From Bosea vaviloviae (GTDB lineage Bacteria > Pseudomonadota > Alphaproteobacteria > Rhizobiales > Beijerinckiaceae), in contig NZ_CP017147.1 of NCBI RefSeq assembly GCF_001741865.1, forward strand, positions 2,781,001-2,845,000: 64,000 nucleotides of DNA, read 5' to 3'. Positions 17,107 through 26,141 of this stretch are shown piece after piece. Made by a program: the position numbers and the translations under genes. Positions within the stretch are counted from its first letter, which is position 1; every line of letters starts with the position of its first letter. The notes below the pieces were generated by a model that had not been told where the DNA came from, did not search any database, and saw only the letters and a program-made list of their open reading frames with translations.

Positions 17107-17961
17107 ATGAGTGATATCCTGAACGAGGCCGAGCTGCCGCCTGCCGAGGCGGTGGCGCAGCTCAGCAAGAAAAAGGGCGTCTGCGCGCTCACCGGCGTCG
17201 AGATGGCGCGCAAGAACCTCGTCGTCCTCGACAGCCTGCGGCCGACGCTGGCCGAGCATATCAGGCGCGATTTTCCCGAGCTCGAAGACCACAGCCTGAT
17301 CAGCGTCAAGGAGCTGGCGCGCTATCGCACGCGCTATGTCGAGGAGATCCTGCGCGAGGAGCACGGCGAATATTCCGATCTCGACCGCGAGGTCGCCGAG
17401 AGCATCGCGCGGCAGGAGACCATCGCCGAGAACATCGAGGATGATTTCGAAGAGCATCGCACGCTGGGCGAGCGCCTCTCCGACGGTCTCGCCAAGTTCG
17501 GTGGCTCCTGGTCCTTCCTGATCAGCTTCGGCATGGTCCTGGTCGTCTGGATGGCGATCAATGCGATCATCGGCGAGGGCAAGGCCTTCGATCCCTATCC
17601 CTTCATCCTGCTCAATCTCCTGCTGTCCTGCATTGCCGCGATCCAGGCGCCGATCATCATGATGAGCCAGAAGCGGCAGGAGGAGAAAGATCGCCTGCGC
17701 TCATCGAACGACTATCAGGTCAACCTCAAGGCCGAGCTCGAAATCCGCCATCTCCACGAGAAGATGGACCACCTGATCACGCGGCAATGGCAGCGCCTGG
17801 CCGAGATCCAGCAGGTCCAGCTCGAATTGCTGCAGGACCAGCAGGCGATCAAGCCGAAACGGCCGAAGGTGGTGGTCAGGAAGGCGAAGAAGAGACCGAA
17901 GCCGAAGCCGGCTCTTGTCGACGCGCCGGACGCTGGGGCGACCAGGACGGAGAATACCTGA
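17107..17961 (+). CDS. DUF1003 membrane protein
   Basis: A 284-residue protein with an N-terminal soluble part (KKGVCALTGVEMARKNLVVLDSL). The DUF1003 core has two close membrane helices (SWSFLISFGMVLVVWMAINA and PYPFILLNLLLSCIAAIQAP) followed by IIMMSQKRQEEKDRLRSSND. A coiled-coil and a basic Lys/Pro-rich tail end the protein. The function of DUF1003 is unknown to me. It lies 15 bp after ureAB and could share its transcript, but it has no known role in urease assembly. Confidence 0.88.
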   Translation: MSDILNEAELPPAEAVAQLSKKKGVCALTGVEMARKNLVVLDSLRPTLAEHIRRDFPELEDHSLISVKELARYRTRYVEEILREEHGEYSDLDREVAESIARQETIAENIEDDFEEHRTLGERLSDGLAKFGGSWSFLISFGMVLVVWMAINAIIGEGKAFDPYPFILLNLLLSCIAAIQAPIIMMSQKRQEEKDRLRSSNDYQVNLKAELEIRHLHEKMDHLITRQWQRLAEIQQVQLELLQDQQAIKPKRPKVVVRKAKKRPKPKPALVDAPDAGATRTENT

Positions 17962-17971
17962 AACACTGGTT

Positions 17972-18001
17972 ATTCCTTACTTTTCATGATAAGTAAGGAA
18001 T
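17972..18001. promoter_or_regulatory. Inverted-repeat operator upstream of the second toxin-antitoxin pair
   Basis: Perfect 11-bp arms ATTCCTTACTT (17972-17982) and AAGTAAGGAAT (17991-18001) with an 8-bp spacer lie 27 bp before the antitoxin start. There is no T-run after it, so an operator fits better than a terminator of the DUF1003 gene. Confidence 0.65.
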
Positions 18002-18027
18002 TTGGGGGGGGGTGTGGGAGACAAGAT

Positions 18028-18315
18028 ATGCCTGTGCTCGCATCGACAATCACCGCCAAGGGGCAGATGACGGTTCCGGTCGAGATCCGCCGGGCCTTGA
18101 ATTTGAAGCCGGGAGATCGCGTCGAGTTCGCGCTGTCGCCTGATGGGCGCGTTTTCCTGAGGGCGCTTAACCTTCCCATCGAAGCGCTTTTCGGGATGTT
18201 GTCGCATCTCACGGCCGATCCGGCCTATGCGGACGACGATGATGCGATCGCAGACCAGGTCGTAGCCGAAGATGAAGCGACCCTGCCTCCCAAGAAGCGC
18301 GGACGGGCTGCATGA
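18028..18315 (+). CDS. AbrB/MazE-type antitoxin
   Basis: A 95-residue protein whose first 50 residues are a swapped-hairpin AbrB DNA-binding domain (STITAKGQMTVPVEIRRALN, LKPGDRVEFAL). An acidic C-terminal arm and a basic end (PKKRGRAA) follow. The start at 18028 gives this domain directly; an in-frame start at 17986 would fall in the operator. It overlaps the PIN toxin gene by 4 nt. It probably represses its own promoter through the inverted repeat at 17972-18001. Confidence 0.87.
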   Translation: MPVLASTITAKGQMTVPVEIRRALNLKPGDRVEFALSPDGRVFLRALNLPIEALFGMLSHLTADPAYADDDDAIADQVVAEDEATLPPKKRGRAA

Positions 18316-18707
18316 TCGGATTGGATTCCAACGTTCTCCTGCGCGCCTTGATGAACGATGATCCGATCCACTCTCCCCTTGCACGCAACGTCTTGTCCCG
18401 GCTGTCGCCGCAGAAACGCGGCTACATCAATCTGGTCGTTCTGGCCGAGGTGACCTGGACCTTGGCGCGCAAATTCAAGGCGCCTCGCGACGAGATCCAC
18501 GAGATTGTGCGGTCGCTCCTGGGCGGCGAAAATCTGACGCTCGAAGCCCATGAGCGAGTCGGGCTCGCGCTCGATGTCGCGAAAGCGAATGGGAGTGGCT
18601 TCAATGACGCGCTGATCGGCGTGCTGAACCGGCACGCCGGATGCATGGAGACGATGACATTCGATCGCGGCGCTCCGTCGGAGGCCGGTTTTACGATTTT
18701 GACCTAG
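18312..18707 (+). CDS. PIN-domain toxin (VapC-like)
   Basis: A 131-residue PIN-domain protein. Active-site acids are visible in MIGLDSNVLLRALM, VVLAEVTWTLARKF, GSGFNDALIGVLN and TMTFDRGAP. The pair with an AbrB-type antitoxin resembles FitAB/VapBC systems. The stop codon TAG overlaps the first base of the dispersed repeat at 18707-18809, so the end of the gene may have been set by that repeat. The whole module lies between ureAB and ureC. Confidence 0.88.
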   Translation: MIGLDSNVLLRALMNDDPIHSPLARNVLSRLSPQKRGYINLVVLAEVTWTLARKFKAPRDEIHEIVRSLLGGENLTLEAHERVGLALDVAKANGSGFNDALIGVLNRHAGCMETMTFDRGAPSEAGFTILT

Positions 18708-18809
18708 AGCGATTTTCGATCCGATTGGATCGTTCAATTGCTCTAGGCCTTTGTTTTAACGCATTTTCTTCACGCGAACCGGTATCCACTTCGCTCGAAA
18801 ATGCTCTAG
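18707..18809. repeat. GAGC-type dispersed repeat, copy A
   Basis: A 103-bp element from GAGCGATTTTCGATCC to GAAAATGCTCTAG, containing TTCTTCACGCGAACCGG and TATCCACTTCGCTCG. It fills the whole gap between the PIN toxin and ureC. A homologous copy lies inside a coding sequence at 21351-21452, and a truncated inverted copy at 54758. Confidence 0.85.
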
Positions 18810-18822
18810 CCGGAGCCCAGCC

Positions 18823-20559
18823 ATGCCCTTTCCCTTCCCGCGCAACGCCTATGCCGCGATGTTCGGCCCCACCACCGGCGATACGGTGCGCCTCGGCGAT
18901 ACCGAGCTCGTCATCAAGGTCGAGAGCGATTTCACCACCTATGGCGAGGAGGTGAAGTTCGGCGGCGGCAAGGTCATCCGCGACGGCATGGGCCAGAGCC
19001 AGGTCCGCAATGCCGACGGTGCGGTCGATACCGTCATCACCAACGCGCTGATCCTCGACCACTGGGGCATCGTCAAGGCCGATATCGGCATCAAAGCGGG
19101 CCGCATCTGCGCCATCGGCAAGGCCGGCAATCCCGACATCCAGAGCGGCTTCGGCAATTTCGCTCCCGACGAGACCATCATCGTCGGCCCCGGCACCGAG
19201 GTGATTGCGGGCGAAGGCAAGATCATCACGGCCGGCGGCTTCGACAGCCATATCCATTACATCTGCCCGCAGCAGATCGAGGACGCGTTGATGAGCGGGC
19301 TGACCACCATGCTCGGCGGCGGCACCGGCCCGGCGCATGGCACGCTGGCGACGACCTGCACGCCCGGCCCCTGGCATCTCGGCCAGATGATCAAGGCGGC
19401 GGACGCCTTCCCGATGAACCTCGCCTTCGCCGGCAAGGGCAATGCGGCGCTGCCCGGCGCGCTGATCGAGATGGTCGAGGCCGGCGCCTGCGCTCTCAAG
19501 CTCCATGAGGATTGGGGTACGACGCCGGCCGCGATCGACAACTGCCTCTCGGTCGCTGACGATTACGACGTCCAGGTGATGATCCACACCGACACGTTGA
19601 ACGAGTCGGGCTTCGTCGAGGACACGATCAAGGCCTTCAAAGGCCGCACCATCCACGCCTTCCATACGGAAGGGGCGGGCGGCGGCCATGCGCCCGACAT
19701 CATGAAGGTGGCGGGGCTGCCCAATGTGCTGCCCTCCTCGACCAACCCGACGCGGCCCTTCACGGTCAATACGCTGGACGAGCATCTCGACATGCTCATG
19801 GTCTGCCACCACCTCTCGCCCTCGATCCCGGAGGATCTCGCCTTCGCCGAGAGCCGCATCCGCAAGGAGACGATCGCCGCCGAGGACATCCTGCACGATC
19901 TCGGTGCGCTATCGATGATGTCGTCTGACAGCCAGGCCATGGGCCGCGTCGGCGAGGTCATCACCCGGACCTGGCAGACCGCCCATAAGATGAAGGTGCA
20001 GCGCGGCCCGCTGCCGGAGGATGCCGGTACGGGGGCGGATAATTTCCGCGCCAAGCGCTATGTCGCGAAATACACCATCAACCCGGCGATCTCGCATGGC
20101 ATCTCGCGCCATGTCGGCTCCATCGCCGTGGGCAAGCTCGCCGATCTCGTGATCTGGTCGCCGGCCTTCTTCGGGGCCAAGCCGGACCTGATCATCAAGG
20201 GCGGCATGATCGCGGCAGCCCCGATGGGCGACCCCAACGCCTCGATCCCGACGCCGCAGCCGGTGCATTACCGCCCGATGTTCGGCGCCTTCGGCAAGGC
20301 CGTGACCTCGACCTCGCTGGTCTTCGTCTCGCAGGCTGCGATCGCCAACGGCCTGAAGCAGCGATTGGGCACCGACAAGGAGATGGTCGCGGTCGAGAAC
20401 ACGCGCGGCGGCATCTCGAAGAAGAGCATGATCCACAACGACGCCACGCCCGACATCCAGATCGATCCGGAGACCTATGCCGTGGTGGCCAATGGCGAAT
20501 TGCTGGTCTGCGAACCCGCCAAGGAACTGCCGCTGGCGCAGCGCTATTTCCTGTTCTGA
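18823..20559 (+). CDS. ureC: Urease alpha subunit
   Basis: A 578-residue catalytic subunit. The nickel centre is complete: [10 protein letters not shown], the carbamylated lysine in ALKLHEDWG (near 226), [13 protein letters not shown], and the active-site loop MVCHHLSP with the mobile His (near 328). It hydrolyses urea to ammonia and carbamate in complex with UreAB. The ATG at 18823 follows GGAG in the 13 bp left between the repeat and the gene. Being cut off from ureAB by about 1.7 kb, it may need its own promoter, or the operon is transcribed through the insertion. Confidence 0.97.
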   Translation: MPFPFPRNAYAAMFGPTTGDTVRLGDTELVIKVESDFTTYGEEVKFGGGKVIRDGMGQSQVRNADGAVDTVITNALILDHWGIVKADIGIKAGRICAIGKAGNPDIQSGFGNFAPDETIIVGPGTEVIAGEGKIITAGGFDSHIHYICPQQIEDALMSGLTTMLGGGTGPAHGTLATTCTPGPWHLGQMIKAADAFPMNLAFAGKGNAALPGALIEMVEAGACALKLHEDWGTTPAAIDNCLSVADDYDVQVMIHTDTLNESGFVEDTIKAFKGRTIHAFHTEGAGGGHAPDIMKVAGLPNVLPSSTNPTRPFTVNTLDEHLDMLMVCHHLSPSIPEDLAFAESRIRKETIAAEDILHDLGALSMMSSDSQAMGRVGEVITRTWQTAHKMKVQRGPLPEDAGTGADNFRAKRYVAKYTINPAISHGISRHVGSIAVGKLADLVIWSPAFFGAKPDLIIKGGMIAAAPMGDPNASIPTPQPVHYRPMFGAFGKAVTSTSLVFVSQAAIANGLKQRLGTDKEMVAVENTRGGISKKSMIHNDATPDIQIDPETYAVVANGELLVCEPAKELPLAQRYFLF

Positions 20560-20571
20560 GAGCTGCTGCGC

Positions 20572-20600
20572 CGTCATTGCGAGGAGCGAAGCGAAGCAGT
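20572..20600. repeat. Palindromic repeat family 1, half copy
   Basis: CGTCATTGCGAGGAGCGAAG matches the left end of the family 1 repeat; the inverted right half is absent. It lies just after the ureC stop. Confidence 0.6.
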
Positions 20601-20632
20601 CGGGACGGGATGGGCTTCTCGGTAATAGGCCA

Positions 20633-20668
20633 ACTTAGTAGCACAAACGGTAATCTATGCTACTAAGT
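20633..20668. promoter_or_regulatory. Inverted repeat upstream of the nucleotidyltransferase-fold gene
   Basis: Perfect 11-bp arms ACTTAGTAGCA (20633-20643) and TGCTACTAAGT (20658-20668) with a 14-bp spacer end 4 bp before the start codon. The position suggests autoregulation or repression by an unknown protein. A hairpin covering the ribosome-binding region is an alternative. Confidence 0.55.
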
Positions 20669-20672
20669 CTCC

Positions 20673-21752
20673 ATGCAGCGCATCCCGCTCAACATCCAGA
20701 CGCTCTATGCCGATCTGCAGCAGCAGGTCGGGATGGCCTCGTCCGACGAGGCGACGGTCGTCGCCACGACGGTCGGCGGGATCAGCTATCTGCGCCTCCA
20801 GCGCTGGGTCGGCGCGAGCCGTACGATCGAGCATCTTGGCCGCGCCGACGATCCCGCGGTCATCGCCCGCGCCGAGGCGGCGAAAGCCGAGATGGCGCGC
20901 CGGCAGGAGCGACGCCGGCTCGTCTCGACCTTGCGGCGGCTCATCCCAGGTCCCACTGCGACGCTCGGCAAGGTGCTCGATGCTGTCGCCCATGCCGGCT
21001 TGTTCCGGCGCGGCGCGGTGCTGGTCGGAACGGCGGCCTATCAATGCTATCCGCCGCTTCTGGGCGCGATCCTGCCCTCCGCCACGGTGATGACGCAGGA
21101 TGCCGATCTTGCCACCGCCGACCTCGCGCTCGATGGCGAGGTCGCGGGAGACAGCATGATCGCGATTCTGCAAAGGGCCGATGCTAGCTTCACCGGCTTG
21201 CCTGGGCTCGATCCGAGGGCTCCGCCGGCGCGCTTCCGCAATGCCGAGAGCTTCGTCGTCGATCTCCTGACGCCGCAGCGGCGACGTTCGGATCGCAATC
21301 CGATGCCGCTCAAGGCGCTCGCTGCGGGAGCCGTTCCATTACAACATCTCGAGCAATTTCCGATCCAGTTGGAGCGCTCAATTGCTCTAGATCCTTGTTT
21401 TGACGCGTTTTCTTCACGCGAACCGGTATCCACTTCGCTCGAAAACGCTCTCGACTGGCTGATCGAGGAGCCCGTTCCGGCTGTCGCGCTGCATGGCGCG
21501 GGCGTGGCGGTCTCGCTCCCCCGCCCCGCACGTTTCGCGGTGCACAAGCTCATCCTGGCGCAGAAGCGCGGGGCGCATGAGGCCGCCAAGAGCCGCAAGG
21601 ACCTCGCTCAGGCAGCGGCGCTGGTCACGGCATTGCGGGAGGCCGCGCCATTCGAGTTGCAGGACGCGCTGGATGAAGCGCGCGCGATCGGCCGCGACGG
21701 TTGGGCGCGACCGATCGACCGATCCCTCTCTCAGATCGCCGCTCTAGCCTGA
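20673..21752 (+). CDS. GSU2403-family nucleotidyltransferase-fold protein with in-frame repeat insertion
   Basis: A 359-residue protein resembling the GSU2403 family (NTP_transf_8). Family-like parts are YLRLQRWVGASRTIEHLG, LVGTAAYQCYPPLLGA, the acidic MTQDADLATADL and the C-terminal ALHGAGVAVSLPRPARFAVHKLI. Between PMPLKALAAGAVPLQHL and LIEEPVPAVALHGAG, which I expect to be nearly contiguous in relatives, lie about 34 residues encoded exactly by a dispersed repeat (21351-21452), including [16 protein letters not shown]. The reading frame stays open. The role of the family is unclear to me; nucleotidyltransferases of this shape occur in toxin-antitoxin systems. Whether the protein still folds is unknown. 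Confidence 0.8.
   Translation: MQRIPLNIQTLYADLQQQVGMASSDEATVVATTVGGISYLRLQRWVGASRTIEHLGRADDPAVIARAEAAKAEMARRQERRRLVSTLRRLIPGPTATLGKVLDAVAHAGLFRRGAVLVGTAAYQCYPPLLGAILPSATVMTQDADLATADLALDGEVAGDSMIAILQRADASFTGLPGLDPRAPPARFRNAESFVVDLLTPQRRRSDRNPMPLKALAAGAVPLQHLEQFPIQLERSIALDPCFDAFSSREPVSTSLENALDWLIEEPVPAVALHGAGVAVSLPRPARFAVHKLILAQKRGAHEAAKSRKDLAQAAALVTALREAAPFELQDALDEARAIGRDGWARPIDRSLSQIAALA
21351..21452. repeat. GAGC-type dispersed repeat, copy B, in frame inside a gene
   Basis: Closely similar to copy A along its whole length (GAGCAATTTCCGATCC... TTCTTCACGCGAACCGG, TATCCACTTCGCTCG, GAAAACGCTCTCG). It is about 102 bp, 34 codons, without stop codons in the host frame. The terminal TAG seen in other copies reads TCG here. 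Confidence 0.85.
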
Positions 21753-21764
21753 GAACCGCTGCTC

Positions 21765-21851
21765 CGTCATTGCGAGCGAAGCGAAGCAATCCAGGAGGTC
21801 TAGCCCGACGCGCCCCTGGATTGCTTCGTCGCTTCGCTCCTCGCAATGACG
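21765..21851. repeat. Palindromic repeat family 1, copy 3
   Basis: A full inverted copy (CGTCATTGCGAGCGAAGCG to CTCGCAATGACG) between the convergent nucleotidyltransferase-fold gene and azoR. It may act as a bidirectional transcript end. Confidence 0.85.
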
Positions 21852-21868
21852 GGATGGGCTTCCCGTGG

Positions 21869-22492
21869 TCACGCCGCCTTCGGCAGGGTCGGCTTGAGCG
21901 CGGCGGCGGTCTCCTGCGCGCTCGCCAGCGCGGCCTTGCGGTGCTCGGGGCTGAAGCCGATGCCCTCGGCGCGGATGAACTCGACATCGCTGATGCCGAT
22001 GAAGCCGAACAGGGCGCGCAGATAGGGCTCCTGGAAATCAAGCGGTGCAGCCGGCGCGCCGGGCCCGTAAAGATTGCCGCGTGCGACGGCGATGATGACG
22101 CGCTTGCCGCCGGCCAGTCCCTGGGGGCCGTTCTCCGAATAGCTGAAGGTCTTGCCGCGGACGGCGATACGATCGATCCAGGCCTTGAGCTGGGTCGAGA
22201 TGGTGAAATTGTACATCGGCGCGCCGATCACGACGGTATCGGCCGCGAGGAACTCGTCCATGATCGCCGTGCTGGTGGCGACCTCCTGCTGGAGCGCCTC
22301 GCTGCCCGGCGCGCCGGCGGCGGCGGCGAGATAGGCGCCGGACAGATGCGGGACGGGATCGGCGGCAAGGTCGCGATAGGTCACGTCGAGGCTCGGATCG
22401 GCCTGGCGCAGGCGGGTGACGATGGCTGCCGAAACCTCGCGGCTGGCCGAGTTGTCGCCGAGGATGCTGGAGTCGAGATGAAGCAGTTTCAT
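21869..22492 (-). CDS. azoR: FMN-dependent NADH-azoreductase
   Basis: A 207-residue flavodoxin-fold quinone/azo reductase. It opens [20 protein letters not shown] (phosphate-binding loop for FMN). It contains [19 protein letters not shown], the flavin-binding segment of AzoR, and AVARGNLYG. The start at 22492 has AGAGAGG upstream. It is divergent from an HxlR regulator across 76 bp, a frequent pairing in which the regulator responds to reactive electrophiles or quinones. Confidence 0.94.
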   Translation of the reverse strand: MKLLHLDSSILGDNSASREVSAAIVTRLRQADPSLDVTYRDLAADPVPHLSGAYLAAAAGAPGSEALQQEVATSTAIMDEFLAADTVVIGAPMYNFTISTQLKAWIDRIAVRGKTFSYSENGPQGLAGGKRVIIAVARGNLYGPGAPAAPLDFQEPYLRALFGFIGISDVEFIRAEGIGFSPEHRKAALASAQETAAALKPTLPKAA

Positions 22493-22568
22493 GGGAAGCC
22501 TCTCTGGTATATGTTTGATACTGAGGCTATGTACGAGCCTGCTTAAATCACGACAAGGAGGCACATTT

Positions 22569-22988
22569 TTGGAACAGGGGCACACGCATGTGACCGAGAA
22601 TTGCCGCACGGTCGCGCCGGTTCTCGCCCGTATCGGCGACAAATGGAGCGTCCAGATCGTCCGTCTGCTCGGCGACGGGCCGCGGCGTTTCAACGAGATC
22701 AAGCGCATGGTCGACGGCATTTCGCAGCGCATGCTGACCCTGACCCTGCGCGGGCTCGAGCGCGACGGGCTGGTCAACCGCACCGTCTTCCCGACGATCC
22801 CGCCGCGCGTCGATTATGAACTGACCGGTCTCGGCCGCTCGCTCTGGCTGCCGGTCCAGGCGCTCGGCCTGTGGGCCTATGAGCACCATGGCGAGATCAG
22901 CCGGGCGCAGAAGGCTTTCGACAAGCGCGCCGGCATAGGCGAGGAGCAGCCGCGCAAGATCGCAGCAGTGGGCATGGCCGGGCGCTAG
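22569..22988 (+). CDS. HxlR-family transcriptional regulator
   Basis: A 139-residue winged-helix regulator with the HxlR core [39 protein letters not shown] and [20 protein letters not shown]. The conserved early Cys is present (TENCRTV). A TTG start at 22569 was chosen because AAGGAGG lies 7 nt upstream; upstream in-frame starts would overlap azoR's promoter. It probably controls divergent azoR. Its stop codon TAG is the first part of the repeat at 22986. Confidence 0.9.
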   Translation: MEQGHTHVTENCRTVAPVLARIGDKWSVQIVRLLGDGPRRFNEIKRMVDGISQRMLTLTLRGLERDGLVNRTVFPTIPPRVDYELTGLGRSLWLPVQALGLWAYEHHGEISRAQKAFDKRAGIGEEQPRKIAAVGMAGR

Positions 22989-23074
22989 ATCACGTCGCAT
23001 TCGGACGGAAACGTCCGAATGCGAGCATTGCTCATGCGAAAAACCGGTAGCCACTTTTTTGCGCAGCGCTCTGG
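22986..23074. repeat. GAGC-type repeat variant with a GAAA-tetraloop hairpin
   Basis: It begins TAGATCACG, contains a perfect 12-bp hairpin (22996-23007 and 23012-23023) with loop GAAA, then GAAAAACCGGTAGCCACTT and GCGCTCTGG. It overlaps the HxlR stop codon and could end that transcript. Confidence 0.65.
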
Positions 23075-23193
23075 CGCGTCTTTTTTGTTAATCTTCGGTC
23101 AACCATGCAGCTTACGCTGTTGCGCCCGGATACAACGTCGAGATGTAATCGGGGAATCAGGCAACCCTCGATCGTTCCGGAGCTTCAGGCCGC

Positions 23194-23502
23194 ATGTCCG
23201 ATCCGATCATCGTCATCGCCCGGGCGCAGGTGCTGGCCGAGGCGCGCGCCACATTCACCGCCGCTGCGCATGATTGCATCATCGCCACCCGCCGCGAACA
23301 GGGCTGCCTTGCCTATGACATGCATGAGAGCCTCACCGAGCCCGGCCGTTTCCTGACCATCGAGCATTGGGAGACGCGCGCCGACATCGATCGGCACATG
23401 GCCGCGCCGCATCTCATCGCCTTCCTCAATGTCGCAGGGGCTTGCGTCAGCGCCCCTCCGGTGATCGAAGTGGTCGAACCGCGATCCATTGATCGCCTCT
23501 GA
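23194..23502 (+). CDS. Putative quinol monooxygenase (ABM domain)
   Basis: A 102-residue protein of the antibiotic-biosynthesis monooxygenase fold (YgiN-like). It has IIVIARAQVLAEARATF at the start, then REQGCLAYDMHESL and FLTIEHWETRADIDRHMAAPHL, the usual conserved core. Such proteins oxidise quinols or are cofactor-free oxygenases; the substrate is unknown. It lies 27 bp upstream of ureE and may be co-transcribed with it, but a functional link to urease is not evident. Confidence 0.82.
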   Translation: MSDPIIVIARAQVLAEARATFTAAAHDCIIATRREQGCLAYDMHESLTEPGRFLTIEHWETRADIDRHMAAPHLIAFLNVAGACVSAPPVIEVVEPRSIDRL

Positions 23503-23528
23503 TCCACCATCGTCACGGGTTTAACATC

Positions 23529-24287
23529 ATGCTGCGTGCCACCTCCGTCGTTCGCAAGGCTGCAGTCAAAGCGGACAAGATCGTCGAGACGCTGACGCTC
23601 GACCATGAGGATCGCAACCGCCGCCGTCTCGCGCTCAAGGGCGATGGCGGGCTCGACATCCTGCTCGACCTGGACAAGCCGACCGCGCTTGGAGACGGTG
23701 ACGCGGTCAGGCTCGAGGACGGCCGATTGGTCGTGATCAAGGCGGCGGCGCAAAGCCTGCTCGAGATCCGTGCCGAGAACCCGCTGCGCCTGATGCGGCT
23801 GGCCTGGCATATCGGCAACCGCCACACCCCGGCCGAGATCAGCGGCGACGCGATCTATATCGAGAACGACCATGTCCTGGCGGAGATGATCCGCGGCCAG
23901 GGCTGCGCCATGAACGCGGTGACGCGCCCCTTCCAGCCCGAACGCGGCGCCTATGACCACGGCCACGACCATCACGATCATGGGGACGATCACGGGCACG
24001 CCCATGCGGCGGATGCTTGCGGCTGCGGGCACGACCATCATGCCGGCCATGATCATGCCCATCACGACCATGAGCATCATGATCACGCCCACCATGATCA
24101 CGGGCACGACCATGCGGGCCATGATCACAAGGCGCATGATCACAAGGCCCACGACCACAAGGCTCACGACAACAAGGCGCATGACCACGCCGCGCATGCT
24201 CACGGTGATGATTGCGGCTGCGGGCATGACCACGGCCACAAGCATGGCGCCGAACATGGTCACAAGGGCCACAGCCACGACCATTGA
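23529..24287 (+). CDS. ureE: Urease nickel metallochaperone UreE with very long His-rich tail
   Basis: A 252-residue UreE. The peptide-binding domain (LTLDHEDRNRRRLALKGDGG) and the metal-binding domain (LRLMRLAWHIGNRHTPAEI, the GNRH motif, then IYIENDHVLAEMIRGQG) fill residues 1-140. The remaining 110 residues are a tail with more than 40 His, many Asp, and two CGCGHDH motifs. UreE proteins often end in a His stretch, but this one is unusually long, contains Cys and has a repeated HDHKA unit. It should bind many nickel ions and may store the metal. It is followed 9 bp later by ureF. Confidence 0.95.
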   Translation: MLRATSVVRKAAVKADKIVETLTLDHEDRNRRRLALKGDGGLDILLDLDKPTALGDGDAVRLEDGRLVVIKAAAQSLLEIRAENPLRLMRLAWHIGNRHTPAEISGDAIYIENDHVLAEMIRGQGCAMNAVTRPFQPERGAYDHGHDHHDHGDDHGHAHAADACGCGHDHHAGHDHAHHDHEHHDHAHHDHGHDHAGHDHKAHDHKAHDHKAHDNKAHDHAAHAHGDDCGCGHDHGHKHGAEHGHKGHSHDH

Positions 24288-24296
24288 GCGCCGCTC

Positions 24297-24974
24297 ATGT
24301 CGTCGGCCCATCTCCCGCTCATGGTCTGGCTGTCGCCGTCCTTCCCGGTCGGCGCCTTCGCCTATTCGCACGGGCTGGAATGGGCTTTCGAGGCGGGCGA
24401 TCTTCATGACGCCGCGACGCTGCGGGACTGGCTCGAGGCCCTCGTCGTCCATGGCTCGCTGCGCAACGACCTGATCCTGTTCGCCAATACCTGCCGCATG
24501 GTGGAAACTGGCGACGATGCCGGCCTCATCGAGACCGCGGAGCTGGCCCTGGCGCTGGCCAATTCGGCCGAACGTCGGTTGGAAACGGTGACGCAGGGCA
24601 ACGCCTTTATCGCAGCGGTGCGCGCCGCCTGGCCCTGCGAGGCGATCGAGCAGCTGCGCAGCATCTGGCAGGGCGATATCGCCTATCCCATCGCTGTCGG
24701 CGTGGCGGCCGCCGGCCATGACCTGCCGCTGCGGCCCTCGCTGGAGGCCTATGGGCTCGGCTTCGTCGCCAATCTCGTCTCGGCCTCGGTGCGCCTGAAC
24801 ATCGTCGGCCAGACCGATGGGCAGCGCATCACGGCCGGGTTGGTGCCGGCCTTGCATGAGGCGGCGGCGGAGGCAGAAGCCGCGACCCTCGACGATATCG
24901 GCGGCTGCGCCCTGCGCTCCGATCTCGCATCGCTGCGACATGAAACCCAGTATTCGCGGCTGTTCCGCTCGTGA
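24297..24974 (+). CDS. ureF: Urease accessory protein UreF
   Basis: A 225-residue helical protein acting with UreD and UreG in nickel delivery. Diagnostic segments are WLSPSFPVGAFAYSHGLEWA near the N-terminus, GDIAYPIAVGVAAAGHDLPL and NLVSASVRLNIVGQTDGQRI. It overlaps the DUF3995 gene by 4 nt (GTGA). Confidence 0.95.
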   Translation: MSSAHLPLMVWLSPSFPVGAFAYSHGLEWAFEAGDLHDAATLRDWLEALVVHGSLRNDLILFANTCRMVETGDDAGLIETAELALALANSAERRLETVTQGNAFIAAVRAAWPCEAIEQLRSIWQGDIAYPIAVGVAAAGHDLPLRPSLEAYGLGFVANLVSASVRLNIVGQTDGQRITAGLVPALHEAAAEAEAATLDDIGGCALRSDLASLRHETQYSRLFRS

Positions 24975-25408
24975 TCATGGCGGTCGCGACGGCTTTGGCG
25001 CTCGTTCTGGCCGTGATCGCAGGCTTGCATGTCTATTGGGGGCTGGGCGGCCTCTGGCCGGCCTCGACCGAGCAGGGCCTCGTCAGCACTGTCGTCGGCC
25101 ATGCCAGGCTGAAGCGCATGCCGTCGCCGCTCCTGTCCATCGTTGTCGCTGCTGCGATTGCGGGCACGGCGCTCTGGCCCTTGCTGCTCGCCGGGGCTTT
25201 CGCAGGTGCGGCGCCCCGCCTGCTGATCATGGGCGCGGGCGTCGCGATCATGGCTGTGTTCTTGCTACGAGGGGTCGCAGGCTATGTGCCGGCCTGGCGG
25301 CGAAAGCATGCGCTCGAACCTTTCGCGACGCTCGACAGACGTTGCTATGCGCCTCTATGCCTCGTGATCGCCGCGGGCTACGCGGCTCTGCTCTTCGAAG
25401 GATTATGA
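24971..25408 (+). CDS. DUF3995 four-helix membrane protein between ureF and ureG
   Basis: A 145-residue integral membrane protein with four helices (LALVLAVIAGLHVYWGLGG, LLSIVVAAAIAGTALWPLLL, LLIMGAGVAIMAVFLLRGVA, YAPLCLVIAAGYAALLF). The features GLHVYWGLGG and FATLDRRCYAPLCL suggest DUF3995. The function is unknown. It starts with GTG at 24971 (or ATG at 24977), overlapping ureF by 4 nt, and ends 3 nt before ureG, so it is translated as part of the urease accessory series. It may relate to urea or metal handling; that is inference from position only. Confidence 0.82.
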   Translation: MIMAVATALALVLAVIAGLHVYWGLGGLWPASTEQGLVSTVVGHARLKRMPSPLLSIVVAAAIAGTALWPLLLAGAFAGAAPRLLIMGAGVAIMAVFLLRGVAGYVPAWRRKHALEPFATLDRRCYAPLCLVIAAGYAALLFEGL

Positions 25409-25411
25409 TCG

Positions 25412-26044
<633 letters not shown>

Positions 26045-26141
26045 GGCATCGCGGGCTGCTGGCCTGACTCTTGCTGGCTTTCCAGTCTGTCGACACCGGC
26101 GTAACACCTGTGGGTGGAATGCCGGCGCCTCCTTGCGGACC

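Noticed and set aside
23953..24474. Plus-strand frame rich in Thr/Met overlapping ureE and ureF
   Set aside because: It is the out-of-frame reading of the His-rich tail; ureE and ureF are secure in the other frames.
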